From Aestuariivivens sediminicola (GTDB taxonomy: Bacteria > Bacteroidota > Bacteroidia > Flavobacteriales > Flavobacteriaceae), in assembly GCF_022662015.1 (NCBI RefSeq), contig NZ_JAKMCM010000001.1, forward strand, positions 186,001 through 250,000: a stretch of DNA of 64,000 nt. Reading direction: 5' to 3'. The translations under genes were made by a program, and so were the position numbers. Below the pieces are notes generated by a model. The model was given only the letters and a program-made list of their open reading frames with translations, did no database searches and was not told where the DNA came from. Shown piece after piece: positions 36,539-45,037 of the stretch; position 1 is the stretch's first letter; each line of letters opens with the position of its first letter.

Positions 36539-37300
36539 TTATTTTTCCTTCGATAGTAATTCCTGCTCGATAGATTTTTTAAATATTTCTAATTCTTGTA
36601 AAGTCAACTCATTCCAGTTAGCTACATCGAAAGTATAATTTCGAATTGCTAAAACAGCTGCAATAAATTTAGAATCTTTACAGAGTTCATTGAAATCAAA
36701 AATTGCATCTTCATAGTCTAATTCAGTGTTACCTCTAGTTGGTTCTTCAATATTCAAACTAAACTTTTCATCGATATAATAGACATGTGGTGCTACAAAG
36801 CCTTCTGCCTGCGAAAAAATGACATTAAATTCCTCATAAACACCAAGCATTTTAGTTAATTGTTTTCTTAATTCCACATTCTGAATAGATAATAAGTTTC
36901 CTGTTGATTGAAGTTCATTTATTGTACCTCTAATTACAACAGGGGGTGCTAATTTTCCTAAATGATACATTCCATTCACGAAATCTTTTTGGTCAGTTTC
37001 AGGAATTAAACAATTGTTCAAATTGTCGATGATTTTAGTTGAACGATTTGCGGTGTTTATCATGAAGTCAGTATAAAGCCTTGTCTTTTCTATTGATACT
37101 TTTATGTCCTCATTTAATCTTTTAAGATATTCCAACTCATTTGCATTTCGTTTGCGATTTTCATTCCAGTTATTTACTTGTAATGCGATTAAAATCCCAA
37201 TTACAACAAGAATAATTTCTCCGATTGCATAAATCAGATACTTGCTGAATTTGTTTTCAGCGAGTAATCGCTGGCGTATTCTTCTAAAAAACTTAATCAT
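36539..37300 (-). CDS. DUF6090 family membrane protein
   Basis: 253 residues from the ATG at 37300. The opening MIKFFRRIRQRLLAENKFSK, then YLIYAIGEIILVVIGILIAL and QVNNWNENRK, is the signature of DUF6090: an N-terminal amphipathic helix, one TM segment (about 24-42), then a helical periplasmic part rich in ELEYLKRL-type heptads. The function is unknown. The family is abundant and often in multiple copies in Flavobacteriaceae accessory regions. An in-frame ATG at 37327 would add nine residues outside the conserved start. Confidence 0.88.
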   Translation of the reverse strand: MIKFFRRIRQRLLAENKFSKYLIYAIGEIILVVIGILIALQVNNWNENRKRNANELEYLKRLNEDIKVSIEKTRLYTDFMINTANRSTKIIDNLNNCLIPETDQKDFVNGMYHLGKLAPPVVIRGTINELQSTGNLLSIQNVELRKQLTKMLGVYEEFNVIFSQAEGFVAPHVYYIDEKFSLNIEEPTRGNTELDYEDAIFDFNELCKDSKFIAAVLAIRNYTFDVANWNELTLQELEIFKKSIEQELLSKEK

Positions 37301-37628
37301 AATATTATCTCGTTTTATTTTCCGCAAGCGGCTATCTCAACCAAAGGTCTTCAAGACCTTTGATTTTGCTTTGCAAAATTGTGTTTCGATAATCTAAAGA
37401 ATTTTATCATTGGTTATTAGGTTGGTCACGGTTTCAGCTACCGAAGCTTTCGCGTTGGAGCAATGATGTACAACGGTAAATTGTATGAATAGTGGTAGAT
37501 TGCGTGTTAATTTCGTGTCAAACCGCTACGCAGTTTGAGCGGGTTACAAAACTTGATATTTAGCACTTTGCCTGCCATTACTTACCCAAAATGTCATACC
37601 TCGTTATTATTCAACTATTATATATTGG
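37301..37628. other. Gene-free stretch with consecutive short hairpins
   Basis: Three perfect palindromes follow each other upstream of the DUF6090 gene: CCGCAAGCGG (37322-37331), AAAGGTCTTCAAGACCTTT (37343-37361) and ATTTTGCTTTGCAAAAT (37363-37379). Further on are CGAAGCTTTCG (37442-37452) and CCGCT...AGCGG near 37521-37540. No gene is supported. Confidence 0.6.
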
Positions 37629-39104
37629 TTAATAATCATTGCCATTTTTCGATTGCTTGCAAGACTCCACCCAAGCCAATAAATCTGCTTTCATTTCTTC
37701 TGCTAATTCAGGGTTTTCTGCAATACTATTTTTTAATTCACCTGGATCGTTCAAAAGGTTATACAGCTCAAATGTTTCACCTTTATCAGTACTTATTAAT
37801 TTATATTCCTGTGTTACCCACGATATTTTTCCACCATATTGAAATCCCATAGGCTTTTCTCTTACATTCTCTTTCCCATTTAAAACAGAAGTTAAACTCA
37901 CGCCATCAATTGGGCGATCATCTGGAAAATCAAGTCTTAAAATATCAACAATGGTTGGTAAATAATCACTTGTAAAACAAGGGAATGCAGTTTTTTGTCC
38001 TGCTTCAATTCCATTTGGATAAACACAAAATGCAGGTACCCGAACACCTCCTTCATATAACGAACGTTTTCTTTCACGGTAAATTCCAGCAGTTCCTGGT
38101 GTGTCTCGTTCAGGTCCATTATCACTGCAAAACCAAAGCATTGTATTTTCGGCTTCGCCAAGTTCCACTAACTTTTTCCACAGCCTGCCTATTTGCTTAT
38201 CCATTCCTGTAATGGTAGCATAATAAATCTGCTCTTTGAACGAATATTCACTGTAATCTGCCATCATTTCATCGGTAGCCACAACTGGTAAATGTGGTGT
38301 ATGAAACCATACAACAGAAAAGAATGGATTCTTATCTAGAACGGATTTTTCAATAAATGGAATAGCTCTGTCTATAATCACCCTTGCATCATCACCATCT
38401 AAATTTTCAATAGCACTCTTTTCTTCCCCCTTCCAGTAGTAAGTTCCATAATTCCTAGCTTCACTTTTATCAGTCATTGCTTTCCAACCGTAACGTAAAC
38501 TTTCACCTTTTTCTTCATCAAAAACGGCGGGTTTTAACATCGGATCGTAAGTAGGCACTTTCGATTCAGTAACAAAATATTCATCGTAACCATGCATACT
38601 TGGAATACTATAATGTGCGGAATCACCAGGTTTCCCACGGTTAGCATCTTTCACTTTTGTCGTTAATGTCCCGAGGTGCCATTTCCCAAAATGTCCCGTG
38701 GTATAACCTTTTTGTTTGAGCAATTCCGGTAAAGTAATTTCCTGTTCTTTTAAACGCCCCGAATTAGCTCCGGGAATGCCCAATCTATACGGATTTCTTC
38801 CGGTTAAGCAACTAGCTCGTGTTGGCGAGCAAACAGCAGACGCTGAGTAAAAACGGCTAAAGGTGATTCCTTTAGCGGCAAGCATGTCAAGGTTTGGGGT
38901 TTTTATTATTTCGTTTCCATTAAAACCTGTGTCGCCCCAACCAAGGTCGTCGCACATTATTAAAATGATATTAGGTTTCTTGTTTCCCTCTGTCTTTTTT
39001 TGTTGGCAGGAGAATAACAGGAATACCATGATTAAAGTAGATAATCTAATTATACTTTCTGTATTGCAACTTTTAATATTTAAATTATTCCTGTAGTGAA
39101 TCAT
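37629..39104 (-). CDS. Sulfatase lipoprotein (S1 family, Cys-type)
   Basis: 491 residues. N-terminal hydrophobic segment and lipobox (FLLFSC, Cys33), so it is lipid-anchored. Metal Asp pair in IMCDDLGWGD; formylglycine motif VCSPTRASCLTGR with Cys92; GHFGKWHLGTL; FCSDNGPERDTPG in the C-terminal half. Desulfates a glycan, subfamily not assigned. It is flanked by no other glycan enzyme in this interval, which is unusual because such genes normally sit in polysaccharide-utilisation clusters; here it stands between R1 and R2. Confidence 0.9.
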   Translation of the reverse strand: MIHYRNNLNIKSCNTESIIRLSTLIMVFLLFSCQQKKTEGNKKPNIILIMCDDLGWGDTGFNGNEIIKTPNLDMLAAKGITFSRFYSASAVCSPTRASCLTGRNPYRLGIPGANSGRLKEQEITLPELLKQKGYTTGHFGKWHLGTLTTKVKDANRGKPGDSAHYSIPSMHGYDEYFVTESKVPTYDPMLKPAVFDEEKGESLRYGWKAMTDKSEARNYGTYYWKGEEKSAIENLDGDDARVIIDRAIPFIEKSVLDKNPFFSVVWFHTPHLPVVATDEMMADYSEYSFKEQIYYATITGMDKQIGRLWKKLVELGEAENTMLWFCSDNGPERDTPGTAGIYRERKRSLYEGGVRVPAFCVYPNGIEAGQKTAFPCFTSDYLPTIVDILRLDFPDDRPIDGVSLTSVLNGKENVREKPMGFQYGGKISWVTQEYKLISTDKGETFELYNLLNDPGELKNSIAENPELAEEMKADLLAWVESCKQSKNGNDY

Positions 39105-39278
39105 TCTTAAATTTTAGTACTAATTGATTAAACGAGGTACAACTAGTAACATGTTACCAATATATGTCTTTATCCCTGTTATTTGGCCGATAAACAAACA
39201 TAACCCTTGGTTTCAGTCATCCTTATTCCCACTAAAAATAAGCAAAAAGTATTCAAAAGGAATCTAAATGACTAAATC

Positions 39279-39462
39279 ACCCCATCATTCTCAAATTCTT
39301 AAAAAATTAGCGTGCATGATTATACCATTGAAATGACTCTGGCTGTTTTGGGTTATAGGGTCTCATTTAAGCATGACATATTGAGATATTATAGCGTTTA
39401 AGGATTTTCTGAGGCTTTACCCTGTCTGAGGTATTATCGTTCGTGTATCTGAACTTTTTCTT
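39279..39462 (+). repeat. Repeat R2 (full length, type A left end)
   Basis: Starts ACCCCATCATTCTCAAATTC as R3 does, then ATTAGCGTGCATGATTATAC, CATTGAAATGACTCTGGCTG, TCTCATTTAAGCATGAC, CCTGTCTGAGGTATTATCGT and a T tract. The right inverted arm is altered (CTGAAC instead of TCAGAC). Confidence 0.92.
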
Positions 39463-39529
39463 GAAAAAATATAATTAAAACAAACTCCACCAAAACCAGT
39501 CACTAATATGACCAAGACTATCCAGATGC

Positions 39530-39940
39530 TCACATGGGGGATACTCCTGATAGTAAAAGTATTGCAATTAAGACTCCTAGTAAAACTATTACACCTACTG
39601 GGACTGATAAGAAAGACAGGAGATTCGATAAATACCTATTCTTTATCTTAATCGATTTGATGTCCTCTTTGTTTATAGGAACGTTAATTAAATCACCTTT
39701 ACTCCTTTTAACTCCAAAATATTCCTGGTTTATGCTTATGATTTTTTTATACTTTATAGTTTGATTGTCTATTTTTTTAAGTTTGACTTTGTTATTAGTT
39801 GCAGATGCCTCCTCTAAAGTTACTGGGGTTGTTCTGTATACTGTGCAACCTTGAATCAACACAAGTGTTGCAAGAAAAAAAGTGACTGCTTTTAAATATT
39901 TATTTATTGTTCTCAAAATGGTATTTTTTGAATCAATCAA
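39530..39940 (-). CDS. Small lipoprotein of the clustered CxVYK family
   Basis: Up to 136 residues. A signal peptide with lipobox TLVLIQGC is followed by TVYRTTPVTLEEASATNNKV, a charged beta-rich domain (KYKKIISINQEYFGVKRSKG) and a C-terminal TM segment (LLSFLSVPVGVIVLLGVLIAILLL). It shares this architecture with the three plus-strand lipoproteins just to its right and with the broken copies near 57.9-58.4 kb. The start is uncertain: ATG at 39940, or a TTG nine codons in that aligns better with the paralogues. Function unknown. Confidence 0.78.
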   Translation of the reverse strand: MIDSKNTILRTINKYLKAVTFFLATLVLIQGCTVYRTTPVTLEEASATNNKVKLKKIDNQTIKYKKIISINQEYFGVKRSKGDLINVPINKEDIKSIKIKNRYLSNLLSFLSVPVGVIVLLGVLIAILLLSGVSPM

Positions 39941-39946
39941 TGTACC

Positions 39947-39990
39947 TGTAATACTAATAATTCACAATGAGGGATATCAGTTAAAAATTA
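39947..39990 (+). repeat. Repeat C, copy 1
   Basis: AATACTAATAATTCACAATG then AGGGATATCAGTT, shared with C2 and C3. Lies immediately upstream of the minus-strand lipoprotein gene. Confidence 0.75.
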
Positions 39991-40066
39991 CAGAACTGAT
40001 GCTCATCATATCATCTATCACCTGTTCTGATTACATTGTTCATCGTTAATTTTAAAGGTGAATACA
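39991..40066 (+). repeat. Leader repeat D, copy 1 (upstream of lipoprotein gene)
   Basis: Conserved block ACTGATGCTCATCAT, TGTTCT-ATTACATTGTTCATC and AATTTTAAAGGTGAATACA directly before the ATG; also before the genes at 41160 and 57857. Conservation as strong as in the coding part suggests recent duplication or a regulatory leader. Confidence 0.8.
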
Positions 40067-40447
40067 ATGAAAAGACATTTGAAAGTGTTAGCACGCTTTT
40101 TGGCTTTGTTGATATTGATTCAGGGTTGCTCAATTTATAAACAAGTCTCTCCTCCTTATGAAGAGGCTATGAAACATAATGCCAGGGTTCGAGTAAAGTA
40201 TCCACATCACCAAGCTGTTAAATTTAATAGCATCGAAGTCATTGAGGATAACATCTATGGTGTTAAGAAAGTCAGTGGTAAAACTGTAAAAACACTTGTC
40301 AATGTTGAAAAAGCAAAGAAAATCCAGGTTAAAGATAAAACAGCATCAATAATTGTAAGCATCGCAATTCCTGTTGTTCTGATTGGTGTATTAATTGCTG
40401 GTTTTTCAGTTGATCCTTTTGGTAAAGATTACACCTATCGGTATTAG
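40067..40447 (+). CDS. Small lipoprotein of the clustered CxVYK family
   Basis: 126 residues from the ATG at 40067 (an in-frame GTG at 40058 is rejected because the paralogues align from MKRHLK/MRRYLK). Signal peptide and lipobox LLILIQGC, then SIYKQVSPPYEEAMKHNARV, YGVKKVSGKTVKTLVN and a C-terminal TM (IIVSIAIPVVLIGVLIAGF). Predicted to be anchored at both ends. Its closest relative is the frameshifted copy at 57857, nearly identical through VRVKYPHHQAVKFNS. Unknown function. Confidence 0.8.
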   Translation: MKRHLKVLARFLALLILIQGCSIYKQVSPPYEEAMKHNARVRVKYPHHQAVKFNSIEVIEDNIYGVKKVSGKTVKTLVNVEKAKKIQVKDKTASIIVSIAIPVVLIGVLIAGFSVDPFGKDYTYRY

Positions 40448-40537
40448 ACATTGATGACTAATTATATTTAATTTCTGGATTGCATTTAATATTAAGGAAG
40501 CCTGGGGAGAACAATAGGTTTAAAGTCTAAATAATAG

Positions 40538-40711
40538 GTAGTTATCCCAATTTATCCATGAAGACATTTTTCGGATATTCAAACAATAGACCCGTGCTAT
40601 TTTTGATTAACTATTTATGTGGAGCGTTTTAAATAATTAAGAGTTTAATTTTTAAAACAGAAGCCATGAAAAAACACTTCAAAAAAATCGCTACTCTATT
40701 TTGCTTCATCC
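40538..40711 (+). repeat. Duplicated segment F, copy 1
   Basis: Matches 58261-58434 over 174 bases with about eight differences. It covers the intergenic leader (TGTGGAGCGTTTTAAATAAT and AAAACAGAAGCC) and the first 15 codons of the lipoprotein gene at 40666. Confidence 0.92.
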
Positions 40712-41082
40712 TATTAATTCAAAGTTGTTCGGTCTTTAAATCTGGTTTTACAGTCTATAAATCTGCTAATGTCAGTCTTTCTGAGGCATCGGAAACAAAT
40801 AAAAAAGTTAAGATTACCAATTCCGATGGTGAGAAACTAAAATTCTATAGAGTTGAAAAAACTGAGGACGGTAAATTCATTGGGAAAAAAATGGTAAAGA
40901 TGCTAAAAGGAAAAAAAATATTTAATGAATTTTCAATTGATAAGAAAGATATAGAAAAAGTTCAAATCCAAAATAAGACATTATCAACAGTATTTAATGT
41001 GACAGGTATCCTTGTTGTTGGGGCAGCAGGTTTTGTTGCAGGTGGTGTTTTGTTTGCTCTTTTAATCTTTTCGGGAATTTGA
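40666..41082 (+). CDS. Small lipoprotein of the clustered CxVYK family
   Basis: 138 residues. Lipobox ILLIQSC, a short insert (SVFKSGFT), then VYKSANVSLSEASETNKKVK, a charged domain (KFYRVEKTEDGKFIGKKMVK) and a Gly/Ala-rich C-terminal TM (ILVVGAAGFVAGGVLFALLI). ATG preceded by GAAGCC. A 5' fragment of a near-identical gene is found at 58389. Second of three tandem plus-strand members. Function unknown. Confidence 0.8.
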   Translation: MKKHFKKIATLFCFILLIQSCSVFKSGFTVYKSANVSLSEASETNKKVKITNSDGEKLKFYRVEKTEDGKFIGKKMVKMLKGKKIFNEFSIDKKDIEKVQIQNKTLSTVFNVTGILVVGAAGFVAGGVLFALLIFSGI

Positions 41083-41087
41083 TTTTT

Positions 41088-41159
41088 ACTGATGCTCATC
41101 ATTTCTACTTTTAACTGTTCTAATTACATTGTTCATCGATAATTTTAAAGATGAATACA
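41088..41159 (+). repeat. Leader repeat D, copy 2
   Basis: ACTGATGCTCATCATTTCTA, then TGTTCTAATTACATTGTTCA and ATAATTTTAAAGATGAATAC directly before the start codon, as in D1 and D3. Confidence 0.8.
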
Positions 41160-41531
41160 ATGAGAAGATATTTGAAAGTGTTAGCACGCTTCTTGGCTTT
41201 GTTGACATTAATTCAAAGTTGTACAGTTTACAAATCTGCCAACGTCACTCTTTCTGAGGCTGCAAAATCAAATTTGAATGTTAAAATCACTACTGATTCT
41301 GGAAAAAAAGTGAAATTTAATAAGATTGAATTATCCGATGACGGCAAGTTTTATGGTTTTGTAAGTAGGACTAGAAAATTTTGGATAAACACAAACCAAG
41401 TAGAAAAAGTTCAACTTCTGGACAAAAAAACATCCGATATGGTTAATATTGGTTTAGGCATAGGATTAACGCTTTTAATTTGGGGGTTTGTATCTAATAA
41501 TGCTGATAGTTTCATTATGTCACCTGATTAA
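41160..41531 (+). CDS. Small lipoprotein of the clustered CxVYK family
   Basis: 123 residues from the ATG at 41160 (upstream ATG at 41151 lies in the conserved leader and aligns with non-start codons in the paralogues). Signal peptide and lipobox LTLIQSC, then TVYKSANVTLSEAAKSNLNV, KFNKIELSDDGKFYGFVSR and a C-terminal TM (MVNIGLGIGLTLLIWGFV). Third tandem member; its signal peptide is closest to the one at 40067 while the mature N terminus is closest to the one at 40666, consistent with recombination among copies. Confidence 0.8.
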   Translation: MRRYLKVLARFLALLTLIQSCTVYKSANVTLSEAAKSNLNVKITTDSGKKVKFNKIELSDDGKFYGFVSRTRKFWINTNQVEKVQLLDKKTSDMVNIGLGIGLTLLIWGFVSNNADSFIMSPD

Positions 41532-41610
41532 ATTTGTTGTTTTTAATTATAAATTATTGCCGCTATATCATCCTTTATTAAGATGTTTAATAAAGGAAAA
41601 ATTAAAAAAT

Positions 41611-41794
41611 ACCCCATCATTCTCAAATTCTTAAAAAATTAGTGTGCTTGATTACACCATTGAAATGACTCTGGCTGTTTTGGGGTGTAGGGTCTCATTT
41701 AAGCATGACTAATGGAGGTGTTAGAGCGCTTTAGGATTTTCTAAGGGTTTACCCTATCTAACGAATTATCGTTCGTCTCTCAGACTTTTTCTTT
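41611..41794 (+). repeat. Repeat R3 (full length, type A left end)
   Basis: Begins ACCCCATCATTCTCAAATTC identically to R2; core CTCTGGCTGTTTTGGGGTGT; middle TCTCATTTAAGCATGACTAA; right end TATCTAACGAATTATCGTTC ... CTCAGAC plus T tract. Here AACGA-ATTA-TCGTT makes an extra small hairpin. Confidence 0.93.
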
Positions 41795-41810
41795 AAGTTA
41801 TTACCAAATT

Positions 41811-42659
41811 TTATTGTTCTATTTCAACTGAAGTTATATCACCATTTTTCATTATCATTTTCTGATGGATATAGTTATACAATGATGAATGAAGTTCATT
41901 AAAAAGATGTTCGATATTAATAATTAGCAACTCTATCTCCTTGAAGAACGGTTTACCTTTCCGGTCAAAGTAAAAATAATTACAATTTTTAGGATTTGAA
42001 ATACATAATTCATTTTTCTCCCAACGTTCTCCAAAAATGAGATCGTTAACCATAGTTCCAAAAAATGATCCTGATTCATTGCTATTACTATAATACCATA
42101 AAGACACTGGATCAAATTCATATTGACTATTACGGAAGGTAATATCAATTCTATAAAAATATGTGTCGCTATTATATCCAAATATTTTAATAACCGAATT
42201 GAGGGTATCTATAGCAAATATTGGTTCGGATTTGTTCGGTATTTCTGCTTTATAAAGAATATGACCGTCAAATTCAGGTACTTTTTCAAGAATTTCCTCA
42301 ATTTTAATACCACTGCCATATTCCATCAAAACATACTTTTCTTTTATCCAGCTCATAGTATGGTCAAGCAATTCCTTTTTACTAACTGAATCGAATTTTA
42401 CCTTTACAAATTCGGTAAATCCAGAAGGTGTGAATTTAAAGTATTCCAATCCTTCAATATCTTCACTCATATACAATATAGAGCTATTCCTTATGGTTTT
42501 ACTGTTTCCATTGACTTCCAGAATATCAAGTTTATTACCTCTCTCTCTAATCTTACTAGCAATGATTGTTTCTCCCTTTTTAGTAACAATTCTGTATTGC
42601 TTCTCCTGTGCTATAATTAGGAAGGGAATCAAGATTATGATCCAAAGAATGTTTTTCAT
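41811..42659 (-). CDS. Secreted protein with DUF4468-like (TBP-like) region, paralogue of 43542-44552
   Basis: 282 residues with a signal peptide (IIILIPFLIIAQ). The N-terminal part (YRIVTKKGETIIASKIRERG, then SILYMSEDIEGLEYF) is followed by a region (VKFDSVSKKELLDHTMSWIK, later YFYRIDITFRNSQYEFDP) resembling the DUF4468 TBP-like fold. Paralogous to the protein two genes upstream. Envelope location is likely; function unknown. Confidence 0.72.
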   Translation of the reverse strand: MKNILWIIILIPFLIIAQEKQYRIVTKKGETIIASKIRERGNKLDILEVNGNSKTIRNSSILYMSEDIEGLEYFKFTPSGFTEFVKVKFDSVSKKELLDHTMSWIKEKYVLMEYGSGIKIEEILEKVPEFDGHILYKAEIPNKSEPIFAIDTLNSVIKIFGYNSDTYFYRIDITFRNSQYEFDPVSLWYYSNSNESGSFFGTMVNDLIFGERWEKNELCISNPKNCNYFYFDRKGKPFFKEIELLIINIEHLFNELHSSLYNYIHQKMIMKNGDITSVEIEQ

Positions 42660-42736
42660 TTTATATTTATTTTAGTTAATGTTAGAGCCATGATTTTATC
42701 ACTTCCTAATTATTAGGATTTAACGTCCTCAAATGA

Positions 42737-43219
42737 TTAATATCTCCTTCCATATTTTATAGTGTCAGTGGTGTGACCCGAAAGAATGTTTATGATAGAA
42801 TCGTTTGAAATTTTTTGGAATAATTTATTGTAAATTGGTTTTCCTGAAGTATTTTCCTGAACGCTATAAAAATAAGTAGTATCGGTTTTAATCTGCTCAA
42901 TTAGAGTCGATGCATGTTCACCCCATCTTATTTTATTAAGCTGTTTATTCTGACTAAAAGATTTCAACCCATTTGAATAATAATAACTAATAACATCGGA
43001 ATAAGTAAACTGAACTGCCCTCACATATTCATCATCATCCGCATACCACATTCCAATTATCCATTCTGGAGGAGCCAGATAGGTTTTATTTTCATAGTGT
43101 AAGTCTTTCATATCTTCAAACCATTCTGTTACAATATCAGGTCCATCAAAATATTCACTTGGACCACATGATAATAGAACAGAGCTAATTCCTACTAATA
43201 ATATCTGTAGTGCTTTCAT
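42737..43219 (-). CDS. Lipoprotein of unknown function
   Basis: 160 residues with signal peptide and lipobox VLLSC (Cys18). The mature part is Trp/Tyr-rich (EWIIGMWYADDDEYVRAVQF, SYYYSNGLKSF). No family recognised. Flanked by the two DUF4468-like paralogues on the same strand and preceded by repeat C2. Confidence 0.7.
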   Translation of the reverse strand: MKALQILLVGISSVLLSCGPSEYFDGPDIVTEWFEDMKDLHYENKTYLAPPEWIIGMWYADDDEYVRAVQFTYSDVISYYYSNGLKSFSQNKQLNKIRWGEHASTLIEQIKTDTTYFYSVQENTSGKPIYNKLFQKISNDSIINILSGHTTDTIKYGRRY

Positions 43220-43289
43220 GATATTGTATTTAAGTTATATCATAAAATTACCTATCCATTAAAAATTGAATATCCTAGTTAATACATGA

Positions 43290-43395
43290 AGTACAAATCG
43301 GGACATATTTTATAAAAAAGTAACCTAACATTAATACTAAAAATTCACAATGAGGGATATCAGTTTAGGTTGTGTTAACTGAATTAATGAGGATT
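43290..43395 (+). repeat. Repeat C, copy 2
   Basis: AATCGGGACATATTTTATAA, AATACTAAAAATTCACAATG, AGGGATATCAGTTTAGGTTG, then TGTTAACTGAATTAA. CAGTT and AACTG form a small hairpin. Upstream of the minus-strand lipoprotein 42737-43219. Confidence 0.82.
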
Positions 43396-43414
43396 AACTA
43401 TTCAGAGGTTTTAA

Positions 43415-43516
43415 TTAGTTTGAGTTGTTCATTGGGTCATTTATATCTACACTATTGTTACCCGATGAACGAGCTAAAGTCAAAATTGATAAGAATAAAA
43501 GGAGTAATCTTTTCAT
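43415..43516 (-). CDS. Possible 33-residue secreted peptide or gene remnant
   Basis: Minus-strand frame ATG 43516 to TAA 43415. The N-terminal MKRLLLLFLSILTLARSSG reads as a clean signal peptide and is followed by only ~14 residues (NNSVDINDPMNNSN). Either a secreted micropeptide or the stub of a lost gene. No homologue recognised. Confidence 0.35.
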   Translation of the reverse strand: MKRLLLLFLSILTLARSSGNNSVDINDPMNNSN

Positions 43517-43541
43517 ATTAGTAAAGATAGTAACAAAATAA

Positions 43542-44552
43542 TTACCATGTTCTCCAATATTGCCAACAATTTGTCTCAGGATAGTATACATAAATATTAG
43601 GATCTATTTTATTCCCATTGATATAATTATATAATGTTCTATTCAAATCGTTGAAAAGGATTTCAACTCGAGTAAAAAAGCATCTCCATTTTCGCTCTAT
43701 CATTCCTGATTCGTCTCTAAAAGGTGTAATATCATAAATTGGAAATTCAAGAATATAGGTTTTGTCATAATTTCCTAATATTCCATCTACAAAACCATCG
43801 ACCGCAGCTTTAAAAGGGTTTAGCTCAATTAATGGTTTTTCTTCATAATCAATATATGGATCTATATAACAGTAAAACAGATTAATTGGGTCTATTTTGT
43901 ACCCTGTTTCATGGAATGTTAAATTAATTGTATAGAAAGTTGCGGATAATGGTACTATGCTTTTTAGGATTATTTGATTACATCCAACCAATGTTATTTT
44001 ATAGTTGTCTTCATCAATATTGAATCTATATTCAAGCTCTGGGATTATTTTTGGCAAATTATCCCTTACACTAATGAAGCCTTTTGGTGCACTATTATTT
44101 TTATATAAGCCTCTACCTTCTTTTTCTGCAAACATCGAATCTGGTTGTATCAAAAAGCCATATTCAGTTGGAAGAAAAGACATCTCTATCCATTCCTTTG
44201 CTTTTAGAAAGAGTTCTTCTCCACTCATTGAATCAATACTTATTTCCAAAAAATCGGTTAACTCTGTAGGTTCCCATTCAAAATATTTCCAACCTTCAAT
44301 GTCTTTTCTTATAGATAATATATTATTTGTTTTGATAGACTTTGTTTGTCCATTAGCATGAGTAACAAATACTTTTCTTTTTCCGTCAAAGTGATGCTTT
44401 CCATAAATTGTATCTAATTCTTTTCTGGTTATAACTCGAAACTCCTCTTCTTGAGACAATAACGGATATGGTATTATTAGGATTAGGACAATTAACGTGA
44501 GGAATAAAGTTTTAAAATGAAAACAAACTTTTGAAATCATGGCATTTCTCAT
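43542..44552 (-). CDS. Secreted protein with DUF4468-like region, paralogue of 41811-42659
   Basis: 336 residues, with a long N region before the signal sequence (FLTLIVLILIIPYPLLSQ). Shared pattern with its paralogue: EFRVITRKELDTIYGKHHFD, SIRKDIEGWKYFEWEPTELT, ISIDSMSGEELFLKAKEWIE, YTINLTFHETGYKIDPINLF, ending in LFNDLNRTLYNYIN. Mature sequences have diverged considerably, so the duplication is old. Met5 is an alternative start. Function unknown. Confidence 0.72.
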   Translation of the reverse strand: MRNAMISKVCFHFKTLFLTLIVLILIIPYPLLSQEEEFRVITRKELDTIYGKHHFDGKRKVFVTHANGQTKSIKTNNILSIRKDIEGWKYFEWEPTELTDFLEISIDSMSGEELFLKAKEWIEMSFLPTEYGFLIQPDSMFAEKEGRGLYKNNSAPKGFISVRDNLPKIIPELEYRFNIDEDNYKITLVGCNQIILKSIVPLSATFYTINLTFHETGYKIDPINLFYCYIDPYIDYEEKPLIELNPFKAAVDGFVDGILGNYDKTYILEFPIYDITPFRDESGMIERKWRCFFTRVEILFNDLNRTLYNYINGNKIDPNIYVYYPETNCWQYWRTW

Positions 44553-44605
44553 TTAACATAGTCTGTTCCTTTAAATAAATAATTTAAAATATTAAAGGTG
44601 ATGGG

Positions 44606-44780
44606 CAATGATATTGGTCAGTAATGAAGTCTTATTACACCTCCCTAGTGTCTTTGGCTGTTTTGGGGGATAGGGTCTCATTTAAGCATGACTAATGGAG
44701 GTGTTAGAGCGCTTTAGGATTTTCTAAGGGTTTACCCTGTCTGAGGTATTATCGTTCGTGTATCAGACCTTTTTCATTCT
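44606..44780 (+). repeat. Repeat R4 (full length, type B left end)
   Basis: Left end ATGATATTGGTCAGTAATGA, TTATTACACCTCCCTAGTG, then the common core TCTTTGGCTGTTTTGGGG, TCTCATTTAAGCATGACTAA, CCTGTCTGAGGTATTATCGT, TATCAGACC and T tract. Sits between two divergent genes. Confidence 0.93.
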
Positions 44781-45037
44781 CTTAAAAAATGGATTACTTA
44801 TATTATAACAAAAAGGAGACTACAGTGTAACAAAGGATGTATTACGTAGCGAATTTTAATCAAGAATCAATTAAGCTTTTATTTAGGATTATGGGTTGTC
44901 TTGTATTATTACTTATATTGGTGGTATAAACACAATGAGTTTATGCCTTCGTTGTGCTTAATTTTAGAAAACGAAATAACATTAAATTGATTTTATTTGT
45001 ATTAACATAATTAATTCAAAATCTAACGAATAAGGAT

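Noticed and set aside
41740-41795. R right end resembling the tmRNA 3' end (GTTCG-TCTCTC-GACT versus GTTCGATTCTCTCCGACT)
   Set aside because: The likeness is good only in R3. The consensus R end (GTTCGTGTATCAGACC) lacks the T-loop pattern and needs a gap, so common origin is not supported.
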